A program made the translations under genes and the position numbers. Of a stretch of 64,000 nt of DNA, positions 35,878-44,736 are shown in pieces (the first letter of the stretch is position 1; each line of letters begins with the position of its first letter). The notes beneath the pieces are model-generated. The model was not told the DNA's origin. It searched no databases and was given only the letters and a program-made list of their open reading frames with translations. Source of the DNA: Chryseobacterium sp. GVT01B (GTDB taxonomy: Bacteria > Bacteroidota > Bacteroidia > Flavobacteriales > Weeksellaceae); the NCBI RefSeq assembly GCF_019970045.1, contig NZ_JAHXYI010000001.1, positions 124,001 through 188,000 of the forward strand, in the 5' to 3' direction.

Positions 35878-35925
35878 TTTGTAATTATTTGTCAGAATAA
35901 AGGTAGTGAATAATATGAAATAGTG

Positions 35926-35933
35926 TATTTTTG
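35926..35933 (+). promoter_or_regulatory. Promoter -7 element of the Lgt-like cassette, probably leaderless
   Basis: TATTTTTG fits TAnnTTTG and ends only 5 bp before the ATG at 35939, so the transcript should start at or next to the start codon. Confidence 0.5.
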
Positions 35934-35938
35934 AAATA

Positions 35939-36694
35939 ATGGATTTTCCTGTAACATTTCATATTTTCGGCAAAACAATCCTTGCGCATCCACTTTTTGA
36001 GGCTGTCGGAATGTTCTTGGGTATGAGATATTATTTTTATCTGAAACGAAAGTCTAATGAAAAACTTTCTTTCAATACTTCTGCGGCGGTTTTAATAGGT
36101 GCTACTGCCGGAGCTTTGATAGGCTCTAAACTGATCGGTAATCTTGAAAATCCTTATGCATTATTTGACAATTTTTCTATCAGAAAGTTCTGGTCAAGCA
36201 ATACCATTATAGGAGGGCTGGCTTTTGGCTTATTGGGAGTAGAGCTGGCAAAAAAGATAGTACACCATAAAGAAAGTACGGGAGATCTTATTGTTTTTCC
36301 TCTCATACTGGCCATGATTATAGGCAGAATAGGGTGTTTTCTTACCGGTATTGGCGAAGAAACATATGGCATTCCTACTGATTCTGTTTTTGGAATGCAT
36401 CTGGGGGACCAATATCTCAGGCATCCTGTTGCTTTGTATGAAATAGCCTTTTTAATTTTTCTTTGGATAGGATTAAAGTATATTCAAAATCATAAGAAAT
36501 ACCCTTCCGGTTTTATTTTTCAGCTGTTTATGCTCAGCTATTTTACATTCAGATTCTTTTTAGATTTTATAAAACCAAGGGCAGAAATCACTGCAAATTT
36601 GGGTACGATTCAAATGGTCTGTATCTGCGTAATTATTTACTACATTTATAAAATTAAAAATACCAGGTCTTTATATTCAAAATATTCAAGATGA
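35939..36694 (+). CDS. Divergent Lgt (prolipoprotein diacylglyceryl transferase)-like membrane protein
   Basis: A 251-aa protein with about seven membrane segments and the Lgt fold signature in altered form. GRIGCF (129-134, Arg130) stands where Lgt has GRIGNF, so the conserved Asn is Cys133. The segment [12 protein letters not shown] is longer than the usual loop. The HGGL motif is replaced by IIGGL (about 90-94), with the His absent. Canonical Lgt moves diacylglycerol from phosphatidylglycerol to the lipobox Cys. With these changes this copy may use another acceptor or be a lipid-binding paralogue. It heads a three-gene cassette with a small membrane protein (4-bp overlap) and a radical SAM protein. 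Confidence 0.75.
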   Translation: MDFPVTFHIFGKTILAHPLFEAVGMFLGMRYYFYLKRKSNEKLSFNTSAAVLIGATAGALIGSKLIGNLENPYALFDNFSIRKFWSSNTIIGGLAFGLLGVELAKKIVHHKESTGDLIVFPLILAMIIGRIGCFLTGIGEETYGIPTDSVFGMHLGDQYLRHPVALYEIAFLIFLWIGLKYIQNHKKYPSGFIFQLFMLSYFTFRFFLDFIKPRAEITANLGTIQMVCICVIIYYIYKIKNTRSLYSKYSR

Positions 36695-36924
36695 AAACGT
36701 TAACTATTTTAGAAGTCGGCAATCTGGCAGGGTTAGTCGTAATTATCGTTGGTGCAATTATTTTGGTTGCACTGGTTTTATCCCTTATTGTCACTGTTAT
36801 AACAAAACTTATTTACGAAAGAAAGGGAGACCGGAAATTCACCAGGAAACAATTTATTCAGACAATGCTTATATCCCTTCTGATCTGTGGATTGATCAGC
36901 GGTTATATTTGCGGAGGACTTTAA
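36691..36924 (+). CDS. Small two-helix membrane protein
   Basis: A 77-aa protein with a long hydrophobic helix (about residues 12-40), a basic connecting loop (YERKGDRKFTRKQF, about 42-56) and a second helix to the C-terminus (about 56-75). It overlaps the Lgt-like gene by 4 bp (ATGA) and ends 10 bp before the radical SAM gene, so its translation is tied to both. I know no family for it. The overlap and basic loop suggest it is a real membrane partner and not a chance frame. Confidence 0.7.
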   Translation: MKTLTILEVGNLAGLVVIIVGAIILVALVLSLIVTVITKLIYERKGDRKFTRKQFIQTMLISLLICGLISGYICGGL

Positions 36925-36934
36925 AAATTTTGCT

Positions 36935-38338
36935 ATGCCAGTAAGAAATTATACCTATTACGACTATACAATCAGTCTTTGCCCGGAATGCCTTAAAAGG
37001 ATAGGAGCCAAAATCATTATTGAGGATGAAACTGTTTTTATGACCAAAAGATGCCCGGATCATGGCTTTTTCAAAACAAAAATAGCTTCTGATGTACATT
37101 ATTATAAAAATATAAGAAATTATAATAAAGCCTCTGAAATGCCCCTTCATTTTGGAACCGATGTAGAATATGGGTGCCCTTATGATTGTGGACTATGCGT
37201 AGATCATGAACAGCACAGCTGTCTTTCTATTGTAGAAGTTACAGATCGTTGTAACCTGACCTGTCCAACCTGTTATGCAATGTCCTCACCTCATTATGGA
37301 AGTCACAGAAGCCTTGAAGAAATTGAGGCCATGTTTGATGTTATCGTAAAAAATGAAGGTGAACCGGACGTGGTGCAGATCAGTGGAGGGGAACCTACAA
37401 TTCATCCGGAGTTTTTCAAAATTATGGATATTGCCAAATCAAAACCGATCAAACATCTGATGCTGAATACCAACGGAATCAGAATAGCCAATGATCCGGG
37501 ATTTGCTGAAAAATTGGCGATGTATGCTCCTGAATTTGAAATTTACCTTCAGTTTGATTCATTTAAGCCTGAAGTCCTGGAAGATTTCAGAGGGAAGGAT
37601 CTTGCTGCAGTCAGAATGAAGGCACTGGAAAAACTTAATGAGCTTAATCTTTCAACTACATTGGTTATTGTTCTTCAAAAGGATAAAAATATTGATGAAA
37701 TAGGAAAAATTATAGAATTTGCCCTGAAACAGAAATGTGTAAGAGGAATTACCTTCCAGCCTGTTGAAATTGCCGGAAGAAACCGGGAAGACTCTGCTCA
37801 TGAAAAAATTACCTTAACTGAAGTGAGACAGGAAATTATCAATCAGTTTCCTTTATTAAATTCTGATGATATTATTCCTGTTCCGTGCAATCCGGATGCT
37901 CTGGCTATGGGATATATCTTAAAACTTCAGGACGAAATAATTCCTTTAACCCGATATATCAATCCTGCAGATCTTCTGAATAATGAATCAAGGAATACCA
38001 TTGTTTACGAACAGGATAAGGGACTGCACATGCAGCTGCTGGATATTTTTAGTACCGGAATTTCCGTAGATAAAGTTCAGCCTAAGGTCAATCAGTTACT
38101 GTGTTGTCTGCCGGAAGTATGTGCTCCGGATCTTGACTATGATAACCTTTTCAGAATCATTATTATGAACTTTATGGATGCTCATGATTTTGATGTAAGG
38201 GCAGTGAAGAAGTCGTGCGTACATATTGTCAATAAAGACCTGAAGTTAATTCCTTTTGAAACTATGAATCTTTTTTACAGAGATGATAAAAAGGCATATC
38301 TGGAAGAGCTCAGAAAAGAAGATAAAGTATTATTTTAA
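36935..38338 (+). CDS. Radical SAM protein of the MJ0619/Tes (tetraether synthase-like) family
   Basis: A 467-aa radical SAM enzyme with extra metal sites. The N-terminus has a rubredoxin-like pair CPEC (16-19) with CPDH (40-43). A Cys-rich segment GCPYDCGLCVDHEQHSC gives Cys81, 85, 88 and 96. The radical SAM motif CNLTCPTC gives Cys106, 110 and 113. SGGEPTIHPEF follows as the GGE SAM-binding block. The C-terminal part has CCLPEVC. This arrangement is that of MJ0619, shown in archaea to join lipid chains into tetraether lipids, and of bacterial relatives proposed for membrane-spanning lipids. With an Lgt-like gene beside it, a lipid substrate is a natural inference. Confidence 0.8.
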   Translation: MPVRNYTYYDYTISLCPECLKRIGAKIIIEDETVFMTKRCPDHGFFKTKIASDVHYYKNIRNYNKASEMPLHFGTDVEYGCPYDCGLCVDHEQHSCLSIVEVTDRCNLTCPTCYAMSSPHYGSHRSLEEIEAMFDVIVKNEGEPDVVQISGGEPTIHPEFFKIMDIAKSKPIKHLMLNTNGIRIANDPGFAEKLAMYAPEFEIYLQFDSFKPEVLEDFRGKDLAAVRMKALEKLNELNLSTTLVIVLQKDKNIDEIGKIIEFALKQKCVRGITFQPVEIAGRNREDSAHEKITLTEVRQEIINQFPLLNSDDIIPVPCNPDALAMGYILKLQDEIIPLTRYINPADLLNNESRNTIVYEQDKGLHMQLLDIFSTGISVDKVQPKVNQLLCCLPEVCAPDLDYDNLFRIIIMNFMDAHDFDVRAVKKSCVHIVNKDLKLIPFETMNLFYRDDKKAYLEELRKEDKVLF

Positions 38339-38350
38339 CACTATAAAAGC

Positions 38351-38378
38351 AAAGCGTGAAATCTGATTTCACGCTTTT
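38351..38378. terminator. Bidirectional terminator between the radical SAM gene and surE
   Basis: AAAGCGTGAAAT pairs with ATTTCACGCTTT (short loop) between the two convergent genes, with T- and A-rich flanks. Confidence 0.85.
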
Positions 38379-38391
38379 ATTATCTCTTTGG

Positions 38392-39180
38392 TTATTTTAC
38401 TTCTTTTACATCTTCAAAAGTCATTACTTCCTCCAGTGTTTTCATGTATTCATATGCCGTAAGGTCAAACTTTACCGGAACAATAGAAATATATCCGTTT
38501 GCCAATGCAGTTTCATCAGCATCTTCAGAATCATCCATATTGTTAAAATAACCGGTCAGCCAGTAATATTTTTTACCGTGAGGGTTTATTCTTTCGTCAA
38601 AGCTTTCTTCCCATTTTGCGTGGGCCTGTTTACATACTTTTACGCCTTTTATTTCTTCAGCAGGAAGTTTAGGAATATTTACATTCAATACAATTCCTCT
38701 AGGCATTGGGTTTTCCAGAGTTCTTCTTACGATATTCTGAATAAATTCCTTAGCCTGGGTAAAATCAGCTTCCCAGCTGAAATCCAGTAATGAGAATCCA
38801 ATCGCAGGAATTCCTTCTACACCCGCTTCTACTGCAGCTGACATCGTTCCCGAATAGATCACATTAATAGAAGAGTTTGCTCCGTGATTGATTCCTGAAA
38901 CCACAATATCAGGTCTTCTTTTCAGAATTTTATCAAGAGCCATCTTTACACAGTCTACAGGAGTTCCGCTGCATGAAAAATCTGTCTGCGGGCCATCCAG
39001 GGTAACTTCTTCGTAGCTCAGGGTAGAATTAATGGTAATAGCGTGGCCTTTTCCACTTTGAGGAGAGTTAGGTGCCACAACAACTACTTCTCCGATTTCA
39101 TTCATAAAACTGATAAGATTTCTGATACCAGGAGCTGTAATTCCATCATCATTAGTAACCAGAATAAGCGGTCTTTCCAT
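38392..39180 (-). CDS. surE: SurE 5'/3'-nucleotidase
   Basis: A 262-aa metal-dependent phosphatase acting on nucleoside monophosphates. The metal-binding start ILVTNDDGITAPGI (Asp-Asp at about 10-11) is the SurE hallmark. SGTPVDCVKMAL and SGINHGANSSINVIYSGTMSAA, with the metal-binding Asn, are further family blocks. Length is slightly above the usual 250 because of a C-terminal extension. Its start codon is followed upstream by two TAnnTTTG-type words at about 39258-39275 on the minus strand. Confidence 0.95.
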   Translation of the reverse strand: MERPLILVTNDDGITAPGIRNLISFMNEIGEVVVVAPNSPQSGKGHAITINSTLSYEEVTLDGPQTDFSCSGTPVDCVKMALDKILKRRPDIVVSGINHGANSSINVIYSGTMSAAVEAGVEGIPAIGFSLLDFSWEADFTQAKEFIQNIVRRTLENPMPRGIVLNVNIPKLPAEEIKGVKVCKQAHAKWEESFDERINPHGKKYYWLTGYFNNMDDSEDADETALANGYISIVPVKFDLTAYEYMKTLEEVMTFEDVKEVK

Positions 39181-39570
39181 AAATTATCTTTAATATTTTT
39201 ATTCAAATAGAGTGAATTTGTTCATTTCAGAATAGAACAAATAGATTTTCAACCCATCAAATGTAGGCAAAAATAAGACGTGATAAAACAGCAGATTTAT
39301 TATTGATTGTTGTGAAATCGAAATTGAGATTTTCTTATTTTCACCCTGAAATGAGGCAAGATGCATGTAAAGGAAAGAGGGAAAGGAGTAAAAATTAAAC
39401 TTAAAATAAAGCAAAATTAATATTTGATATAATCCCGGTTTTTTTGAGAATAAGAGTAACCACAGTACTTACAGATGCTTTTCAAGACAAAATATATTAC
39501 AACTTCGCTAAAAAGCATCTGTTAAGCCTGATGGTTGTTTTAATTTTAAGTGGTTTTACAAAATAATAAA
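39181..39570. other. 390-bp gap with a 12-bp inverted repeat
   Basis: No gene is seen. The region holds surE promoter candidates and a perfect 12-bp inverted repeat at 39471-39482 and 39511-39522. A 71-codon open frame on the minus strand (39199-39414) has no recognisable features. Confidence 0.5.
39471..39522. repeat. Perfect 12-bp inverted repeat with 28-nt spacer
   Basis: ACAGATGCTTTT at 39471-39482 and AAAAGCATCTGT at 39511-39522. The left side extends imperfectly (TTACAGATGC against GCATCTGTTAA). No T-tract follows, so it is not an obvious terminator. Confidence 0.6.
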
Positions 39571-40085
<515 letters not shown>

Positions 40086-42215
40086 ATGTGGAAAAATTTC
40101 AAACTGAATAAATTTTTACTTCTTATTCCATTAACCAGTCTAATGTTTTGTTTCAACTCGCCAAAGAATGACGATGAAAAGATGCAGACGATTATGGTGA
40201 GCGTAAAAAACACACTTTCTTATCTGCATTATAGCCCCAAGACTATCAATGATGCCTATTCGAAGGACGTTTATAAGCATTATTTCGAATTGGTAGATCC
40301 CGCTAAAAGATATTTCCTGCAATCTGATATGGATGAATTCAACAAGCATGAGACAAAGCTTGATGATTATATCGGTCAGGGTGATCTTACATTCTATAAG
40401 CTTACGATTGACAGACTATACCAGAGAGTGGATGAGATCGATAAAATAACACAGGATATTTTCAGCAAGCCAATTAATCTTCAGGAAGATGAAACGCTTA
40501 CTCTTGAGCCGAAGCTTAAAAAGGTACCAGCCAACAAGCAGGAACAGTATAATGAGTGGAAAAAATTCATCAAGTACAATATTCTTCAGGAAGTAGAGTC
40601 GATGAACAGCAAAGAAGAAGCTCAGAAAGAAAAGAAAGACTCTGTTCAGAAGTACAAGCTGAAAGATACCATCAAGTTTAAGCCGCTTACTCAGGACGAA
40701 AAAATCAAAAAAGCGACTGATGAAGTAAAAGACCTTGTAAAAGATACCTTTACGCGATTCAAAAAGAGAAAGAAAATGGATTGGTTTACCGTGTATATGA
40801 ATGCATACACAGAAGTATTCGATCCGCATACGAACTATTATTCTCCAAAAGATAAAGAAGATTTTGATACTCAGTTTACTGGAAAAGTAATCGGTATCGG
40901 AGCTTTGATCCAGGAGAAAAAAGGAAACCTTTACTTAGGAGCTCTTACCATTGGTGCACCGGCATGGAAGTCGAAACAGCTTTCTGAGGGTGATAAAATC
41001 CTGAAAGTAAGATCTAAACCGAAAGAAGATGCCGTAAATGTAGTAGGAATGCTTTCTGATGAAGCAGTACGTTTGATCAGAGGTGAAAAAGGTACTCCGG
41101 TAACACTGACGGTTCAGAAAAAAGACGGTACCATCAAAGATGTAACAATGATCCGTGAGGAAGTAGCTATTGAAGACACTTTCGCAAGAAGTATCGTAGT
41201 GAATACTCCAAACGGTAAGAAATATGGTTTTATCAACCTTCCAAGCTTTAATGCTGATTTTGAAAATGCAAAAGGAAGAAATGCTTCTGATGATATCAAA
41301 AATGAAATCATTAAACTGAAAGAACAGAATATCCAGGGAATCATTCTTGACCTTAGAAATAACGGTGGTGGTTCTTTAACAGAAGTAGGGGATATTATGG
41401 GACTTTTCATGGAAGCCGGACCTTACGTTCAGGTGAAAGACGGAAACGGGAAAATACAGACTCTTAAGAATAAAAATGAAACTCCGATCTGGACTGGTCC
41501 TTTGGTAATCATGCAAAACGAGCTTTCAGCTTCAGCTTCAGAAATCCTTGCAGGAGTAATGCAGGATAACGGAAGAGCAATGATTATCGGGTCTCCACAG
41601 TCTTTTGGAAAAGGAACCGTTCAGACTTTTGTTGACCTGAACAGATTCCTGAATACAGAAGATGATTTCGGATCTTTAAAACTGACTATCCAGAAGTTCT
41701 ACAGAATTACCGGAGAATCTACACAGAGAAAAGGGATCGTTTCTGACATTCAGATGAAAGATTTCTTTACCTATGCTGAAGTAGGAGAACGATATGATGA
41801 CTATGCATTGGCATGGGACAAAATTCCACCTACGAAATTCCAGAAACTGAACTATTTCAATATTCAGGCACTGGAAAAAGCGAGCGCAGACAGAATGGCT
41901 AAAAACAGCAATTATCAGTTGTTATTAGAGTCTGCTCAGTGGAGAGAAAAACTTGATAAAGAAGAAAATATTACGTTGAATATCACTAAGTTTAATGAGC
42001 TGATGAAAAACAGAAAATCTCAGATTGAAAAGTTCAAAGCTTTGACAAAATTTGAGAATGGCCTTCAGTTCATCATGTATCCAAGTGAAGTTGAAAGAGA
42101 GAAAAAAGATGAAGCTTTCAAGAAAAAATCTGAAATGTGGATCAAGAATCTGAAAAAAGATCTTTACCTGCAGGAAGCAATGAATATTGTATCAGAGATG
42201 GGAGCTAAATCCTAG
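40086..42215 (+). CDS. prc: Tail-specific carboxy-terminal processing protease (S41, Prc/Tsp)
   Basis: A 709-aa serine protease of the periplasm. After a signal peptide (about 1-25) comes a long helical N-terminal domain (to about residue 235), a PDZ domain (about 245-350, GKVIGIGALIQEKKGNLYL), then the S41 catalytic core. There NELSASASEILAGVMQD holds the Ser near 482 and SFGKGTVQ the Lys near 508, and a DUF3340-like C-terminal domain follows. This is the layout of Prc/Tsp, which trims or degrades proteins with exposed non-polar C-termini. The gene is alone with its own terminator. Confidence 0.94.
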   Translation: MWKNFKLNKFLLLIPLTSLMFCFNSPKNDDEKMQTIMVSVKNTLSYLHYSPKTINDAYSKDVYKHYFELVDPAKRYFLQSDMDEFNKHETKLDDYIGQGDLTFYKLTIDRLYQRVDEIDKITQDIFSKPINLQEDETLTLEPKLKKVPANKQEQYNEWKKFIKYNILQEVESMNSKEEAQKEKKDSVQKYKLKDTIKFKPLTQDEKIKKATDEVKDLVKDTFTRFKKRKKMDWFTVYMNAYTEVFDPHTNYYSPKDKEDFDTQFTGKVIGIGALIQEKKGNLYLGALTIGAPAWKSKQLSEGDKILKVRSKPKEDAVNVVGMLSDEAVRLIRGEKGTPVTLTVQKKDGTIKDVTMIREEVAIEDTFARSIVVNTPNGKKYGFINLPSFNADFENAKGRNASDDIKNEIIKLKEQNIQGIILDLRNNGGGSLTEVGDIMGLFMEAGPYVQVKDGNGKIQTLKNKNETPIWTGPLVIMQNELSASASEILAGVMQDNGRAMIIGSPQSFGKGTVQTFVDLNRFLNTEDDFGSLKLTIQKFYRITGESTQRKGIVSDIQMKDFFTYAEVGERYDDYALAWDKIPPTKFQKLNYFNIQALEKASADRMAKNSNYQLLLESAQWREKLDKEENITLNITKFNELMKNRKSQIEKFKALTKFENGLQFIMYPSEVEREKKDEAFKKKSEMWIKNLKKDLYLQEAMNIVSEMGAKS

Positions 42216-42220
42216 ACATA

Positions 42221-42253
42221 AAAAAACCGCTAATGAAAATTAGCGGTTTTTTT
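42221..42253. terminator. Bidirectional terminator between prc and sodC
   Basis: AAAAAACCGCTA pairs with TAGCGGTTTTTT across an 8-nt loop, flanked by poly-A and poly-T, between convergent genes. Confidence 0.9.
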
Positions 42254-42268
42254 ATTGAATAAAGTAGA

Positions 42269-42772
42269 TTATTTAATTTCTACACATCCCACTCTTCCTC
42301 CGGCATTTCCGGTAGGCTGAGTATGGAAATCATCTGCTGCTGCGTGTACGATAAGACCTTTTCCGATAATGTTTTTAGACTCATCCGTACAACCCAGGCA
42401 CCATTTGTCTGTTTTGAAAGTCAATGTTGCAGTTCCGCTCTGATCAGCAACCAGGTTTCCTATATCTCCCATGTGGAAATGTTCAGCACCCCATTTACCA
42501 TGATCATTCTTTGAAGGATTCCAGTGGCCTCCGGTAGAAGTTCCGTCTGCTGCAGAGCAGTCTCCTTTTTCATGAATGTGTACTGCATGGATTCCAGAAG
42601 TAAGATTGGTGATATCCAGCTTCATCGTTACCTCATTTCCGTTCTGGGTAAATTTCGCTGTTCCTCCTGTTTGTGTTCCGCTTTTGGCATTTACAGAATA
42701 CGTTTTTGTTGTTCCGCATGAAGTTGCTAAAAATGCAAATCCTGCCAATAATGCTAGTGTTTGTACTTTCAT
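42269..42772 (-). CDS. sodC: Cu/Zn superoxide dismutase lipoprotein
   Basis: A 167-aa lipoprotein with the lipobox ATSC (lipidated Cys19). The Cu/Zn SOD fold is shown by HAVHIHEKGDC (Cu ligands and a disulphide Cys), GGHWNPSKNDHGKWGAEHFHMGD (Zn/Cu histidines and Asp) and the C-terminal GNAGGRVGCVEI with the second disulphide Cys. It dismutates superoxide in the envelope. An extra Cys pair (KWCLGCTD, about 123-129) lies in a loop where many family members have none, so a second disulphide or metal site is possible. It is monocistronic. Confidence 0.92.
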   Translation of the reverse strand: MKVQTLALLAGFAFLATSCGTTKTYSVNAKSGTQTGGTAKFTQNGNEVTMKLDITNLTSGIHAVHIHEKGDCSAADGTSTGGHWNPSKNDHGKWGAEHFHMGDIGNLVADQSGTATLTFKTDKWCLGCTDESKNIIGKGLIVHAAADDFHTQPTGNAGGRVGCVEIK

Positions 42773-43003
42773 TTTTTAAATGATTTATAGTGATTTTACC
42801 CTAAAATTATAAAAGATTTTCCAAAGCGCTTTATGATTCCAGTCTTTTTTTCAAAAGATACCGCGCAGGATAGCCGAAATTCAATACGTTTCAGCCTCAG
42901 ATTCTGCAACTTTGACCAGAAGATGAATTGCTTTAAAAAGGGACGAAAAAAAGCTTATTTTTAACGTGAAAGTAATGATCCCATATCAAAGAAGAAATAG
43001 AAA

Positions 43004-43651
43004 ATGATTATTCTGTATACATTTATCAGCGAAGAAAGGCACCAGTTCCTCCTTGACCGGTATCTGCCTGTTTTTTCTGATGATATTAAAAAAGATATTC
43101 TGAGATACAGAAGATGGCAGGATGCACAGCTTTCTTTAATGGGAAAAGTACTTCTACAGCACGGATTAAGAACTTATTACAACATTCCGGATGTGGAGAT
43201 TGGCATTCTTCCCAATAAAAAACCTTATTTGAAAGGATATGACCTCCATTTCAACATATCACATTCCAAAGAGCTTGTAGCCTGTGCCATTGCAGAATAT
43301 CCTTTGGGAATAGATATAGAATACAACGACCCGAAGATCAGCTACCACGATTTTACATTTCAGATGACTTCTGATGAGATTCAGGAAATTCAGGATGCTG
43401 AAGATAAAATGAATGGATTTTTTACCTATTGGACAAGAAAAGAAGCTGTAATAAAAGCGCATGGAGCCGGGATGATGCTTCCGTTGGATGCTTTTGAAGT
43501 CATAAATGATGAGTGTATCATTGAAGATGAAAGGTTCTTTATAAAAGAGGTTTTTATTCACGAAGATTATCATAGTTATATAGCTTCTTCAGATCCCAAG
43601 ATTAGAAATATAATTCCTCTTTTTAAACATTTTGAAGAAGATATCCTATAG
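43004..43651 (+). CDS. 4'-phosphopantetheinyl transferase (Sfp type)
   Basis: A 215-aa enzyme that loads the phosphopantetheine arm of CoA onto carrier proteins. The metal-binding motif GIDIEYNDP (about 103-111) and the second motif FTYWTRKEAVIKAHG (WxxKEA, about 143-157) are the two Sfp-superfamily signatures. NISHSKELVACA is the typical substrate loop before them. Length fits the Sfp branch rather than the short AcpS branch. No biosynthetic gene cluster surrounds it, so the client carrier protein may be elsewhere. The gene is alone, 230 bp from sodC. Confidence 0.9.
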   Translation: MIILYTFISEERHQFLLDRYLPVFSDDIKKDILRYRRWQDAQLSLMGKVLLQHGLRTYYNIPDVEIGILPNKKPYLKGYDLHFNISHSKELVACAIAEYPLGIDIEYNDPKISYHDFTFQMTSDEIQEIQDAEDKMNGFFTYWTRKEAVIKAHGAGMMLPLDAFEVINDECIIEDERFFIKEVFIHEDYHSYIASSDPKIRNIIPLFKHFEEDIL

Positions 43652-43714
43652 TAAAAACGAGTGGATTATCTTGATTATAGCAATAATAGACAACAGATTT
43701 TCATTCTGGAAAAA

Positions 43715-43722
43715 TATCTTTG
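43715..43722 (+). promoter_or_regulatory. Promoter -7 element of the AraC-type gene
   Basis: TATCTTTG matches TAnnTTTG and lies 18 bp before the TTG start at 43741. Confidence 0.45.
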
Positions 43723-43740
43723 TAAACTAACAACTTTGAA

Positions 43741-44643
43741 TTGGAAGAATATAAAAAACGGATTGTAAAAACAATTCAATATATTGATAATCATATTGAT
43801 TCTGATTTGTCTCTGGAGAAAGTTTCAGAGGTAAGTGCCTATTCGCCCTTTCATTTTCACAGAATATTTAAGCTCGTTACCGGAGAAACCCTTCAGAACT
43901 ATATCATCAGAAAGAAAATAGAAAAAAGTGCTCTGCATCTGGCATTACATAAAAATATGGAAATCAAGAACATTTATTGGGATCTTGGGTTTTCTAATCA
44001 TTCTGTTTTCTGTAAAACTTTTAAAAAACATTACGGTTTGGCTCCCACAGAATTCCGGAAATCAGCGCCGGAAAAATTTCACAAGATTTTACAAACACAT
44101 CGCAAGAACGGACAAATTGATACGGTTTTCAGCCAATACATTTGCAACATAGAAAACCTGTTAAATTGGACCAACATGAATTTAAAAATCGAAGTAAAAG
44201 AAATGCCGGAAATGAATCTGGCGTCAGTAATGAGCCTTGGAATTGCAAACGTAGAACCTTCTTTCAACGTATTAATAGGCTGGGCGGTTAAGAAGAATCT
44301 TTTTCCAAGGGAGAATGTGAAAATGATCGCTGTATACCATGACAGCTGTAAGATTACCCCTCTTGATAAAGTCAGAATCCATGCCAGCATGCTCCTGGAT
44401 GAAAAACTGAAGCAGCAGGAGGGCGAAGTATTTGCTGAAACCTTAGATGCAGGAAAATACATTGTGGGAAGTGGTGAAGTTACGTTGGATGACTTTGAGC
44501 AATGCTGGGTTTCTCTGTTTTTATGGATGAATGAAAATAATTATACAACAAGAAGAACCTTTCCTTACGAAATCTATCATTCCAACTTTAAAGATCATCC
44601 GGAAGGAAAGATGATTGTAGATTTTTGCATTCCGATTCACTAA
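43741..44643 (+). CDS. AraC-family transcriptional regulator with GyrI-like sensor domain
   Basis: A 300-aa regulator. The N-terminal half has the two AraC helix-turn-helix motifs: VSEVSAYSPFHFHRIFKLVTG at about 28-48 and IKNIYWDLGFSNHSVFCKTF at about 77-96, ending with the PxxFR-type APTEFRKS. The C-terminal half (about 145-300) matches the GyrI-like/SOUL small-molecule-binding domain (MNLKIEVKEMPEMNLASV). The start is TTG at 43741 (MEEYKKRIVKTIQ), which fits the family N-terminus. Its stop lies 7 bp before the LytTR-type direct repeat that serves the TonB receptor gene downstream. Whether it controls that receptor is unknown. Confidence 0.85.
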   Translation: MEEYKKRIVKTIQYIDNHIDSDLSLEKVSEVSAYSPFHFHRIFKLVTGETLQNYIIRKKIEKSALHLALHKNMEIKNIYWDLGFSNHSVFCKTFKKHYGLAPTEFRKSAPEKFHKILQTHRKNGQIDTVFSQYICNIENLLNWTNMNLKIEVKEMPEMNLASVMSLGIANVEPSFNVLIGWAVKKNLFPRENVKMIAVYHDSCKITPLDKVRIHASMLLDEKLKQQEGEVFAETLDAGKYIVGSGEVTLDDFEQCWVSLFLWMNENNYTTRRTFPYEIYHSNFKDHPEGKMIVDFCIPIH

Positions 44644-44649
44644 TTTCCC

Positions 44650-44678
44650 ATTCGGTAGCAAAAGAATGCCTTTCGGTA
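44650..44678 (+). promoter_or_regulatory. LytTR-type direct repeat upstream of the TonB receptor (site 1)
   Basis: ATTCGGTA at 44650-44657 and TTTCGGTA at 44671-44678, a spacing of exactly 21 bp start to start (two helical turns). A TATTTTTG element follows after 32 bp. The same architecture recurs at two further promoters in this region. Confidence 0.75.
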
Positions 44679-44710
44679 ACAATTTTTTTATCGGAAGGCG
44701 TTTTTCATTC

Positions 44711-44718
44711 TATTTTTG
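44711..44718 (+). promoter_or_regulatory. Promoter -7 element of the TonB receptor operon
   Basis: TATTTTTG fits TAnnTTTG. It is followed by the leader AGCCAGAAAACA, which resembles the leaders of the two sister promoters. Confidence 0.65.
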
Positions 44719-44736
44719 AGCCAGAAAACAATAAAA

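Noticed and set aside
38356..38790. 144-codon frame opposite surE
   Set aside because: It is a shadow of surE and starts in the terminator hairpin.
44689..44697. A third ATTCGGTA-like half-site (TATCGGAAG) in the TonB receptor promoter
   Set aside because: It is 18 bp from the second half-site and lacks the GGTA end, so it does not follow the 21-bp plan.
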